Shown: piece by piece, positions 11,624 through 21,037 of the stretch
Layout: each line of letters begins with the position of its first letter
Position numbering within the stretch: position 1 is the stretch's first letter
Assembly: GCF_932526225.1 (NCBI RefSeq)
Contig: NC_064035.1
Coordinates: forward strand, 18,651,969-18,715,968
DNA from: Nematostella vectensis
Taxonomy: Eukaryota > Cnidaria > Anthozoa > Actiniaria > Edwardsiidae
Reading direction: 5' to 3'
Length of the DNA: 64,000 bases
Made by a program: the position numbers and the translations under genes
Notes under the pieces: generated by a model
What the model saw: the letters and a program-made list of their open reading frames with translations, nothing else
Told to the model about the DNA's origin: nothing
Database searches by the model: none

Positions 11624-12469
11624 GTAAGACAACAGCGATCTGTATGTGGGACAGCCATTAGAGGGTGAAAATGAGGTTTATAAGTCTCTGGGTAAAAAAA
11701 TGTCTGAAAACACAAGGATCTAGTAGGGTCGTAAAATAGACTAGTTTATATTGCAATTAATTTTTCTTTTATTCGTCATGGCAAAAAGTTTTGCAGTAAA
11801 CAGTAATCAAAGTTTGATCCGATAGATGCGATAGCCAAACCAAAGCTATAATCTTTGATATACTATGTACAAGATACAAATTCAGGGAATGCTTTATTTC
11901 TTCGTTATTAAATTCTTCTTTGTCCAAGACGTGAGTTGAGGTTCGAAGTTTGTTTAAACAAACTGCACACGTAGTACGCCCTAATAAACGCTGACATATG
12001 ACTGATCTAATGAAGTATTAATTGAGACGTTCCAAAGCGCTTCTTTCCTCGTTTCCTGCTGATTCATATCTCTTTAGTTATAAACTGGATGGATTCAGGC
12101 GAAATGATCATCCCGCATTTCTTAACGTTATTCCCTCCTGAATTTATTCCAGTTATATGGGAGTTCGCGTCGTCGATATGATAGGTCACATTTTCCTTTA
12201 TTTTATCAAATTGAAATCTACATTACATTATAACACGAAAGACAAATATCTCCTAATAGGATGTCCAAAATCATTGTACGTTTGAAAAAGAATGATGCGC
12301 TTAGACTATATTAAAACATAGAACCCCGAAGCTTTTCACTAGAATCATTGTTGTTATAAATCCGCAGAACGCAATAGAGGGGCAAGAGCTATGTGACGCA
12401 CGCTGAGATGGGGGAAATTAATCTTTCGAGCTTTTTTCAATTAAAATTGATAAATTTCTGATATGGTTA

Positions 12470-12497
12470 CGTCCTCGCTATCTAGATAGCGAGGACG
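12470..12497. repeat. 28-bp perfect palindrome
   Basis: CGTCCTCGCTA, TCTAGA, TAGCGAGGACG: fully self-complementary without a loop. No gene overlaps it. Confidence 0.8.
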
Positions 12498-13388
12498 AAA
12501 GTTAATTTTTTCTTTCTTCTGAAACTCAAGAGCTTTTCAGTGTCGTTTGAATTTTATTTTCCATTTGCCAAACTCAAAGAAATAAAATAGATCGCAATCA
12601 GAGTTGAAGTTGAACAATGTTACGCGCACTTATGCCTATGGATTAACCGAGAAAAGGATGATCTACATCTTATACTTCTTCACAACACTATCTGCACTCG
12701 CGCTTTTTACGATCTTATCAACATTCAATAAGTTATATTTAACATGCCTCATCACTAACAAAGGGGAAAGAAAATGTAATGGTTGCGAGAAATCTCGCTA
12801 GACTTAGATACTTGAGAGAGGACGGCTACGAATTCTTTAACAATATCGAGGATATTAAGGGAATGTATCGAAAGCTAGGTCGCCGGAATGGCGGGTCCGT
12901 TGGCTCCTATAGCTGGGAATTCTTAGTGGTGTTGAACGCGCGTAGGGCAGGTGAAAGACCTACCACTCACTAAGCGGCGGGGAACTGCTTTAGATATGAA
13001 CCTATCTGATGCCCCAAACAACCCAAACTTTATTTTACCGCCGATCGTATCGCCTGAAATTTTTTTTAGAACTCTTTTAAAATTAATCATAGTGCGTCAG
13101 ACGATGAAACGCGTGCTTTCTTTATTCTAAGTGATTATGTTTTTATGTGTTTAGACTTGATTGATGTTTTGGTATCATTGCCAAATCTGTGTTGTAGAAG
13201 TTTTGTGCCCAAAGGCAAGAAGCAGATGACGGGTACCGATCCCAATCATGTCGATCATTTTTCTCTATCTTCTGACGCATTCAATGCTCGAGTCTTGAAG
13301 TACGTGATGAATTCTTTTTTGTCTACGGCAAAAAAAAAACTAAAATGCTGAGTGTTGCTCCACGAAACTTGGTTTGCGTGGGATTTTT

Positions 13389-13627
13389 TAAAAATAGCAG
13401 CGTTTCAAGCGATATAGAAGATAAAAAATGAAATTACCATCGCTATGTGTTGAAAAGCCAAAGAAAAATACAATATTTTGCTGAATTCTCCGCCGACAAG
13501 GGGATTTTAAATAGCAGCGTTTCAATATTTAAGCGGTATAAAAGATAAAAATGAAATGACTATTGCTATGTGTTGAAAAGCCAAAAAAAAAAAAATACAA
13601 TATTTTGCTGAATTCTCCGCCGACAAG
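13389..13627. repeat. Tandem duplication of about 115-120 bp
   Basis: Two imperfect copies, each starting near AAATAGCAGCGTTTCAA and ending GAATTCTCCGCCGACAAG. They differ by small indels, including A-run length. Confidence 0.75.
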
Positions 13628-14169
13628 AGATGCTCTTTATTAGCCTAGTCTAAGAGCCTCGGAAGTCTCTGTTATTTGGCCGTGAAAGCTTGCGAAGAGG
13701 AAATAGCTTGCGACGAGGTAAGCTATAGTGGACCTGTAACAGAGAGAGCTGGGACCAGGGAAATTCCTCTATTTGCTACTTTTTGATTTTGTTCTTAAAG
13801 AATAGCGATCACCGACTCCTTTGTTATTGTTTATCATTGAAAATACAGAGGTTTATTCCCAAAGAAATCTACAAATAAAGTCTGATATGTTATTGACGAT
13901 ATTTGATTGAAAATATCTTGGTTACTCGCTTGAATTAGCCGATGGAAATGGATGCTTTGTGTGACTCGCCAATTTAGCGGGAGCTGGCCTTCTTTAAGAA
14001 TATTTTAACTTTTGCTCTGAATAGTTTCAAAAACCCGTAATACTTCCTTATACTTTAATCTGCAGAACCCAATTAAGAATCTTTATTAATATTATTTTAA
14101 TCTGACAACATCTTTTCTAAAGATAGATACAAAAAGCCCAAATAGTCATATTCGTGAACCCGAAGAATG

Positions 14170-14307
14170 AATACAGTACACTCAAAACTGGAATTCGACT
14201 CTGCCAAATTTTCGTCTTTTAATAAGACTTCTTCAGGGCAGACTCTGAAGAAGTCTTATTAAAGGCGAAAATTTGGCAGAGTCGAATTCCAGTTTTTGGT
14301 GTATTGT
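14170..14307. repeat. 138-bp near-perfect palindrome
   Basis: Arms read CTGGAATTCGACTCTGCC outward to the reverse complement, centred on the TTCAGGGCAGACTCTGAA region near 14240. It is followed by TTTTCTAAGATAG, as is the second palindrome at 14421. Confidence 0.8.
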
Positions 14308-14420
14308 TTTCTAAGATAGTAAATATCTCGATCTTTTTTTCTTTAAGTTGATGAGCTTGTAGAATCCTTCCTCCATCAGTCCTCGGGAAAATCAATACGA
14401 ATAGAATAAAAAAGCCCAAA

Positions 14421-14614
14421 CTGTCGCGATCTCGTACCAGAACAATGAATACAATACACCAAAAACTGGAAATCGACTCTGCCAAATTTTCGTCTTTAAT
14501 AAGATTTCTTCAGGGCAGACTCTGAAGAAGTCTTATTAAAGGCGAAAATTTGGCAGTGTCGAATTCAAGTTTTTGGTGTATTGTATTCATTGTTCTGGTA
14601 CGAGATCGCGACAG
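14421..14614. repeat. 194-bp near-perfect palindrome
   Basis: Begins CTGTCGCGATCTCGTACCAG and ends with its reverse complement. The interior (CTCTGCCAAATTTTCG, centre TTCAGGGCAGACTCTGAA) is the same as in the 14170 palindrome, so the two are duplicates of one hairpin-forming unit. Confidence 0.8.
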
Positions 14615-14828
14615 TTTTCTAAGATAGCATACAGTCGGGGTTTTCTATTAAACAGGAACTTCTTAAGGCTCTACTGGATTTGATCGGTCTTTCTTCACTT
14701 CAGCAATCTGTTTATGGACAAACCAGTAGAATTCTATGCCTCGCAGGATCATCATTTACATATCGTTATTACCCTACATTATTGCTTTTCTTATCATCAC
14801 CATCGGCAGTCATCATCATCATCATTCG

Positions 14829-15195
14829 GGACCTTAAGCAAGAACGACGGCAACGGCTAGGACAACGAGATCGAAAAAGATGCGTTGGCGCTTGGCGATC
14901 AATTATAATTTAATTGCAATGGAATAAGCAAAGCATTATAGTCAGAGACAGATAAAAATAAACTAAGGACATTATTTCTACAGCAGCGAACGTAGTTAGG
15001 GGAGTTTACACGGCAAACGTCCGCGTCCTCAATTGACCGTGAAAGTTGGAGTTTTCACGTCGTGGTTTTATGGAAAACGGCTGAAATGTATCAGACAGAA
15101 TGCATTTTCACGTGCTGCTATTGAATTCTGAATCAAATCCCATTGTTTTTTTTGCCGTCGTCGTCCACGTTGCCGTCGTCGTTGCTTAAGGTCCC
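14829..15195. mobile_element. MITE with GGGACCTTAAGCAA termini
   Basis: The left end GGGACCTTAAGCAAGAACG and the right end TTGCTTAAGGTCCC are inverted; both are followed inward by GACGGCAACG-type words. The interior carries ATGTATCAGACAGAATG. A diverged copy is at about 28155-28508. No target-site duplication could be fixed. Confidence 0.65.
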
Positions 15196-15590
15196 TATTT
15201 ACTTGTTTCTGTATGAAAGCGTTGAAGGTTCTATTTCACATTTTCTAAATGATTCAAATAATTGTTATGCAATGCTTGTAATGATTGATATTCTTCGCAA
15301 TTTGTGTATCTGTTTTTCTAGAGATCAGCATATCCGAGGATTAATTTATTGGGGTCGCCAAAAAATCTGCGTTATTAGGGAAGTTTGGGAAAGCTAGCAA
15401 AAACCGCTAGGTCTCAGTGCTTGCGCAATCAGTAGCGTTTTAGTGCACGTTTTGAAAACAAGAATAAAATAAAATTAAAAATCACAAATATTCTCAGACT
15501 CATCATTCATGGTTCATAGTTCTTCCAAAAAAGCTAATTGCACTATCTTGCTAATCACTCATTTCTACACTATTTCTCATTAGAATCAAG

Positions 15591-15941
15591 ATGGGAGGAG
15601 TTTCACCGATATACGGCACGTTGGTTGTTGCGCTGCTAGTCATAATATCCGAGATGTCAGCAGAAGCGAATTATAAAGAGGTCTGTCAACCAAGGCAAGG
15701 CAGTGTGGATGTTCGGCTTACCGGCTGCCCAGAGGGAAAAGCATTTCTCCATCTATGCGTTGGCACGTGTTATACGGAAGACAATGTCGTCAGAGACGAG
15801 GCTTCCTGCACGTGTTGCAAACCAACCAAGTTCAGATCCGTTCAAGTAGACGTCGAGTGCCGCCATAATAAAGCCTGGGGGATAGTCAAGCACGTGATGA
15901 GAGAACACGAACATTGCGCATGCGTACCATGCCTTGGTTAA
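15591..15941 (+). CDS. Bursicon/glycoprotein-hormone-like cystine-knot protein 2
   Basis: A 116-residue secreted protein. A signal peptide spans about residues 1-26 (LVVALLVII core). The mature region has 11 cysteines in the same order as the protein at 6056: C, TGC, LCVGTC (CxGxC), CTCC, C, CACVPC. The two proteins are otherwise very different in sequence, as two subunits of a heterodimer would be. Single coding exon; TTCTCATTAG lies seven bases before the ATG, implying a 5' non-coding exon (candidate at 11623). This gene and the one at 6056 are divergently transcribed, 9.2 kb apart. A possible poly(A) signal AATAAA is near 16533. Subunit class not resolved. Confidence 0.85.
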   Translation: MGGVSPIYGTLVVALLVIISEMSAEANYKEVCQPRQGSVDVRLTGCPEGKAFLHLCVGTCYTEDNVVRDEASCTCCKPTKFRSVQVDVECRHNKAWGIVKHVMREHEHCACVPCLG

Positions 15942-17340
15942 AGATCGTAGGCGGCTCTTGTGTGGAAATTCCATATTTTTGTACAACAGAGAAAATCTAA
16001 TGCTTCTATCATTATATTATTTTGTCATCTTTTGACTCTTAGGGATGTGTACTTAGCTAGTCATAAATGGCTTACGATAGATCCACAACCACCCACGTCT
16101 GACTTTCCTGTGTTTTTCATCTAACCTTTTAGTGTGTGTACCATATTGTTTGCCAGGACTATTGGCAAATTGGCAAAAAAAATGGGTGTGTCGTTCAACC
16201 CCTCTGTCCCACGCAGTGAATGGGTTATTGGGATCACTAATGCCCAGCCTCCTTCATTTCGCAAATGCACTTCACAGGCCCACGTTCAAACACAACTAGA
16301 ATGCTAACAGAAGATTAATAGCGTTATGTTTATCGTTTCCTTTGTTAAATGCGATGCTTATAAAACATTTCTATGCCTTCTGCTTGTATGCTATTCTTAT
16401 TGCTTCTAAAAGATGTAAAGTCTTTGCAGGGGACTCATTTTATTCATTCCTTAGTTCATTAATCCTTATTTTCTAAAAAAAAATGATTTCAAAAGCTATT
16501 CGTTATAGGCGCCTTTAGATAAACTAATTTTGGGCAGCAAATAAAGATCTATGAAAGTTAAGAAAATTGCAACGTTTTTGCATATCTAAAAAATTCTTCA
16601 TATTTTGCAAAATCCATAGTAACATAATAAGAAATCTTGAGCCAAAACTAATTCAAACTTATGTGAAATTAGTGTTATTATTTTTCTGATAATTTAAAAA
16701 AATATTTTAAAATAAAATTGGTTTCCTTTGAGAGATCTCTTACCAGCTTACGGTCTTGGTCGAGACGCGAAATGGACATGGGTCAAAAGATACGCCTTTT
16801 TATAGATATTTACTAACAAAATGTCAAGTTTTGATACCAGTTCATTTGTTTTGTCACACTTCATCGAACCGAAATGACACAGAGCTTCAAAGATAAGGAA
16901 ACTAAAACGAGTATCGGCTAAAGCTACCACTGACTAACATTTACAAAGTTTCTCGGAAAGCTCGTTTTGTTACTTTTCCAGGAATGAGCAATACTTGATA
17001 TTCTCTTGAAGTCTTACAATGACAACATACTTCTCACGTCTTAAAACCAAAACAAATGGGGAAAAGTCAGTCAAGTAATGCAACCTCTACGCGTACAACC
17101 CAGTTCTCAGAATGGTCTTCTTTCTCGCTATTAAAAGCTATAGGGACATTCCCTGAGAAAAATAGCCAAGCCTAGGCTGCACTGGAATCGATTTTTAGAG
17201 TCTGTTTCATGTTAATGTTGTGTCACTCGCGTTTTACCGGTCCAATTACATCACTCTGACGACTCATGAATAACCAATGAGAGGCAAATGTGGAAAGCAA
17301 GGGAGAGAGTTACTCACAGAAGCGAGAAAACAAACCAAAG
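15942..17340. other. 3' flank and intergenic
   Basis: AT-rich sequence. Holds the probable 3' UTR of the cystine-knot gene at 15591. Nothing else recognised. Confidence 0.4.
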
Positions 17341-17402
17341 CAAAGACAGGGGACCCGTTTGCACTTTTCCGCAGTATTTCTACTGCACATAAAAGAGCAC
17401 AG
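17341..17402 (+). other. Possible 5' non-coding exon of the Ser-Gly-rich gene
   Basis: Ends AAAGAGCACAG|GTAAGG at 17402, a good donor about 1 kb before the acceptor TTTTTTTTAG at 18430 that precedes the ATG of the next gene. The upstream limit is unknown. Confidence 0.3.
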
Positions 17403-18240
17403 GTAAGGGGCTACTTCATTTGCGAGAATAATAGAGACTAAATGATACAAATTGGTTTATCGGAAAGACTTGGCGAGCCAAAACTATGATACAATGAACT
17501 TCCTACAGGTACATCTAATCATTACCGCGGGGAAACGCATCCAGCCAAAAAAAAGGTCGGTTTTGTCAAAACAAGTTCTGAGCCCATTAGCTGTCGATGG
17601 CTATTAGGAATCATTAGCTAAAGTGTTTATAGGTTGGGAATTCCATTTAGCTTTGGTTTGTTTGTGTTTTAAAACCTCTTGATTTTTTTTTGGCTGGCAA
17701 TACGAAGTTGGAATGTTGGTGTCAAGACATCTGCAGGTGCGGGTTTAGGGGAAACCAAGAATTTCACAAATCACGACATTCTCATCTTACCATAGCCGCA
17801 GTAAAATCTTAAAAAAATTCTCGAGTCCATCTCTAAGTGCAATTCAGCATTCAAATTATCGCTTAAAGTTTGCAGGAGTATCGTGTAACTTTTAAAATTT
17901 ATTTAAAGCACATTTGTAATGCAGGGACTATTCTAGGGGGTTTAATGTGCTTGGTAAACAGCCTTAAGAAATTATAAACTAAAAGCATAGCGTACCTCAG
18001 CCACAATCACTCTTTCAAAGTTGATGAATTTATCTTGACGCTTTATAAGCTTTTTAAGGAAAATGATTTGGCCGTAGTTAATATTTTTAGGTAAAGTGTT
18101 GCGAACAGTATACTGCCTTGTTTTTTTTTTAATAGTAGCTTTTACGGTATCAAATAAATGACTTGACGAATCTGTTTAGAATTCTTTCAGGTCAATGTTC
18201 AATTTCTCCCACCGAGCATCTAAGTACCAAAATCTTTAGA

Positions 18241-18337
18241 GTACCCCCTCCCCTAGCGGCTGCATCACAAGGGTACCCCCTCCCCCAGCGGCTGCATCAC
18301 AAGGGTTCCCCCTCCCCCAGAGGCTGCATATCAAGGG
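18241..18337. repeat. 32-bp tandem repeat, three copies
   Basis: Units start at 18241, 18273 and 18305 (GTACCCCCTCCC...GGCTGCAT). It lies in the inferred intron just upstream of the Ser-Gly-rich gene. Confidence 0.85.
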
Positions 18338-18431
18338 TCACATTTAAAATTTAGTAGCGTGTTTTCTCAATTATATTTTCACACATGGCGTCATCTATGC
18401 ACAAAGTTGGCTGTCTTCCTTTTTTTTAGGT

Positions 18432-19628
18432 ATGCGTGTTCTGATATTAGCGTTAGTGGTGGCCCTGGCAGCTTACAGCGGAAGCAGCTTACAGCAAACC
18501 GGCAATGACAGTCCGCGCGCTCGCTTGGGACGGGCACTACTGCGCAGAGCCAGGGAGATCTCGGACAAAGAAGCAAGTGCTAGCGGCAGCGGCAGCAGCG
18601 GTGACTCCTCGGCAGACGAACAAATCAAAGAGATCGACACCGCCGAGGATATCTTCGTAGGATCCGGAAACCATGCATCGGAGCGCACGGATGGGTCAAG
18701 CACTAAGCGCGACGAGATCCCAAGTGGCGAAGATCACAGCGGAAGGGGTTCGGGGGTCGAACCATCTTCGGTGGATAATGATGATGGTTCGAGTGCAGCG
18801 GCTAAACTCGAGGGATCCGCATCTGACGAGAGCGGAGCTGAGAGCTTGACTGTCAATGCCAATAAGGATGAGATAGGTTCGGGTGAGAGCTGGGGTACCG
18901 ATCAAGGAAGCACGTCAGCTAACGATTATAATTCCGCGACGGAAGCGTCAGCAAGCGGCGTCACAGCTGAAGATAACTCCGGCTCATCCGCTGACAAGAC
19001 ACCAGGGCAGCAGGATAAGATCGAAGGAAGTGCAGAAGAGAGTACTGAAAATACCACACAGAAAGAGGACGCTTCAGGGCAAAACATAATTCGCGTCACA
19101 GAAGCGAAGACGCAGGTCCCAGCTGAAACCAACAACATGTCCGAGGAAAAACCCGCCAAGAAATCCACCATCGCAGAAGCTTCGGGAAGCCCTGCCGCTG
19201 AGGCCTCGGGCTCCGATAATGTGGTCGGATCAGCTTCGGAAGGGTCGGCAAACAACGAGGACGACAGCAGCGCGGAAGCAATCCGCAAGGGTATGGAGAG
19301 TCTGAGCCGCTTACTGAAGCCAGTCGCAAGCTCGCTAGACTTTGAGCTGTACAGCGGGAACGCCAAGCCAAAGGAAGAGGAGGAAGAACACAACTCAGAC
19401 GTGCTTCAGGCCGTGGCCGTAGGCGAGAGCGAGAAGGCTGAAGAGGTCAAGCCTCAAAAACCTGTGGCGAAGGTGAAGACGTGCAAGAAAACGTGTGCGC
19501 TGCCCATGACATACGACCAGTGCGCTAATCCACGGTGCGGCCTCAAGATGGGCACGATCAAGGACTTGTGCATCTGGCTGTGCAAACACCAGAAACCCGT
19601 ATGCAAGGAGCATTGCACAACCGAGTGA
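18432..19628 (+). CDS. Secreted Ser-Gly/acidic protein with 8-cysteine C-terminal module
   Basis: 398 residues in one coding exon. Residues 1-19 are a signal peptide (LILALVVALAAYSG). A basic stretch (RALLRRARE, about residues 30-38) could be a propeptide cleavage site. Residues about 45-330 are low complexity, rich in Ser, Gly, Glu and Asp, with about 15 Ser-Gly dipeptides in acidic context (SGSGSSGD, GSGE, EASGSD), the pattern of glycosaminoglycan attachment sites. The C-terminal 48 residues hold all eight cysteines at 351, 355, 364, 369, 380, 384, 391 and 395 (three CxxxC pairs). TTTTTTTTAG sits two bases before the ATG, so there is a 5' non-coding exon. AATAAA lies near 20193. It may be a small proteoglycan core or a cell-wall/capsule matrix protein; I recognise no named family. 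Confidence 0.75.
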   Translation: MRVLILALVVALAAYSGSSLQQTGNDSPRARLGRALLRRAREISDKEASASGSGSSGDSSADEQIKEIDTAEDIFVGSGNHASERTDGSSTKRDEIPSGEDHSGRGSGVEPSSVDNDDGSSAAAKLEGSASDESGAESLTVNANKDEIGSGESWGTDQGSTSANDYNSATEASASGVTAEDNSGSSADKTPGQQDKIEGSAEESTENTTQKEDASGQNIIRVTEAKTQVPAETNNMSEEKPAKKSTIAEASGSPAAEASGSDNVVGSASEGSANNEDDSSAEAIRKGMESLSRLLKPVASSLDFELYSGNAKPKEEEEEHNSDVLQAVAVGESEKAEEVKPQKPVAKVKTCKKTCALPMTYDQCANPRCGLKMGTIKDLCIWLCKHQKPVCKEHCTTE

Positions 19629-20234
19629 ATAGCATAGTACCATCCAAGCACGCTCATATCACCCAACGACACGAATTGCTAACACGAACGTAACTTACAC
19701 GCACGAGGATAACGTACCATCACGCCGTGTGCTAAGGGTTTCTAATAAGCACACAATGGCGCGGCTAGTATCTCATCATTCACCATGTCATGAGGCGTAA
19801 ACGTTAGACAACTACACATTAAGTAGCGCTCACCACACGACAAGGGATTATGTCCCAGACGTTAAAAAACTGCCGTTAGGCGTATTATTGTAGGTATTTT
19901 TTACTGTGACTTTAAATGTCGTTTTTGACAAAAGAATCGTGGAATTTAGTTTCCACGGACCACAGAGGGGGGTTGAGACTTCACCTTCGGTGATGTATAA
20001 TATTATATTTCTTGAGAAAATTCGAGCGGATTCTTAAAGTTCTCAGATATTGCGTGACAAAAGCATTAGGCGACGTTTGCCTGTTCGTATAAGTATTGCG
20101 TGACACGTGACAAGTGCGATAGAGTGCAACACTCTGAGTCAAGAAGAAAGTTATGTTTAACTTATCGTCTCTATTATTACTTTATCAAGGGCAATAAATT
20201 ATAATTTCAAGTAACAGCGTAACCGTATTGTGGG
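19629..20234. other. 3' UTR and flank of the Ser-Gly-rich gene
   Basis: Non-coding. Contains GGCAATAAATTA near 20192, the likely poly(A) signal. No other gene seen. Confidence 0.45.
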
Positions 20235-20370
20235 AAATCGACACCTCAATCGAAATTCTCCGTTAGGCAAATCGACTCCTCAATCGAAATTCTCCCTTAG
20301 GCAAATCGACTCCTCAATCGATATTCTCCCTTAGGCAAATCGACTCCGAAATCGAAATTCTCCCTTAGGC
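20235..20370. repeat. 34-bp tandem repeat, four copies
   Basis: Units begin AAATCGAC at 20235, 20269, 20303 and 20337 and end CTTAGGC or GTTAGGC. Confidence 0.9.
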
Positions 20371-20634
20371 AAATCTATCATTCACTCCGTCTTTAAATGC
20401 ATCATGGGTAGGCCACACTCTAGCCAAAGGAAATACAATAAAAATAACTTCGCTTTTCGCAAAGGTCAAACGTGATTGACGTCTGTTTGGTGTAGTTTTC
20501 TATCTAGATATCATGAAACACACCCTCAAAAAACGTCATTTTAATAAAACGTTTAAAGAACTTCCTGAACTACATAAAATAGTGTATAAACTAATCTAAA
20601 CCAAAATTTTAACCTCTCATGAAGTCCAATAGTG

Positions 20635-21035
20635 TCATTCGTCGAGTTTAGGTCTCTTGTTGCTAGCGAGCTTCTCCCACTCCGCGCTCTCCTCCGCCAC
20701 GCCGCCTTCGCTACCGTCAAGCTCCGCTGTGACATGGTCAGGAATGTTTTCCGGCGCCTTCTCATCGTACTTGTCACGCAACTCTGTAATGCACGCATCA
20801 GTTTCCGCCTTTTCGAGCGAGCCGCCGCGTGACGTCACGTCAGTCTGGACGGGGAATGGCGTTTTGTTTTCCCGGCTGTTTGGGGCCTCCACCAGGTACT
20901 CACCTCCTCGCGTTTCTTCGCCGTAACTGTGGAATCCATGTTTCGTGACATCACGTGAGGCTGAGAGGGTGTTGTTGATGATGACGACCGCGGGTTTGGA
21001 ATGTGCCGAGGTGACACTTATTGCCGGAAAATGAT
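20635..21035 (-). CDS. Possible terminal exon of an unidentified gene
   Basis: An open frame of 133 codons runs from an acceptor (GTGTCTCAG) at 21036-21038 to a stop at 20635. It opens with two bases of a split codon, then HFPAISVTSAHSKPAVV. The C-terminal part is acidic (ELRDKYDEKAPENIPDH) and ends SNKRPKLDE. No family recognised. The acceptor lies in the first unit of a minisatellite. A donor-like CATAG|GTGTAA at 22784 has matching phase but its upstream frame hits a stop at once, so the preceding exon was not found. This could be a real 3' exon or chance. Confidence 0.35.
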
Positions 21036-21037
21036 CT

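Noticed and set aside
12604-12973. Two short overlapping frames (one containing YEFFNNIEDIKGMYRKL)
   Set aside because: Looks somewhat protein-like but has no splice sites, start context or family match that I could support.
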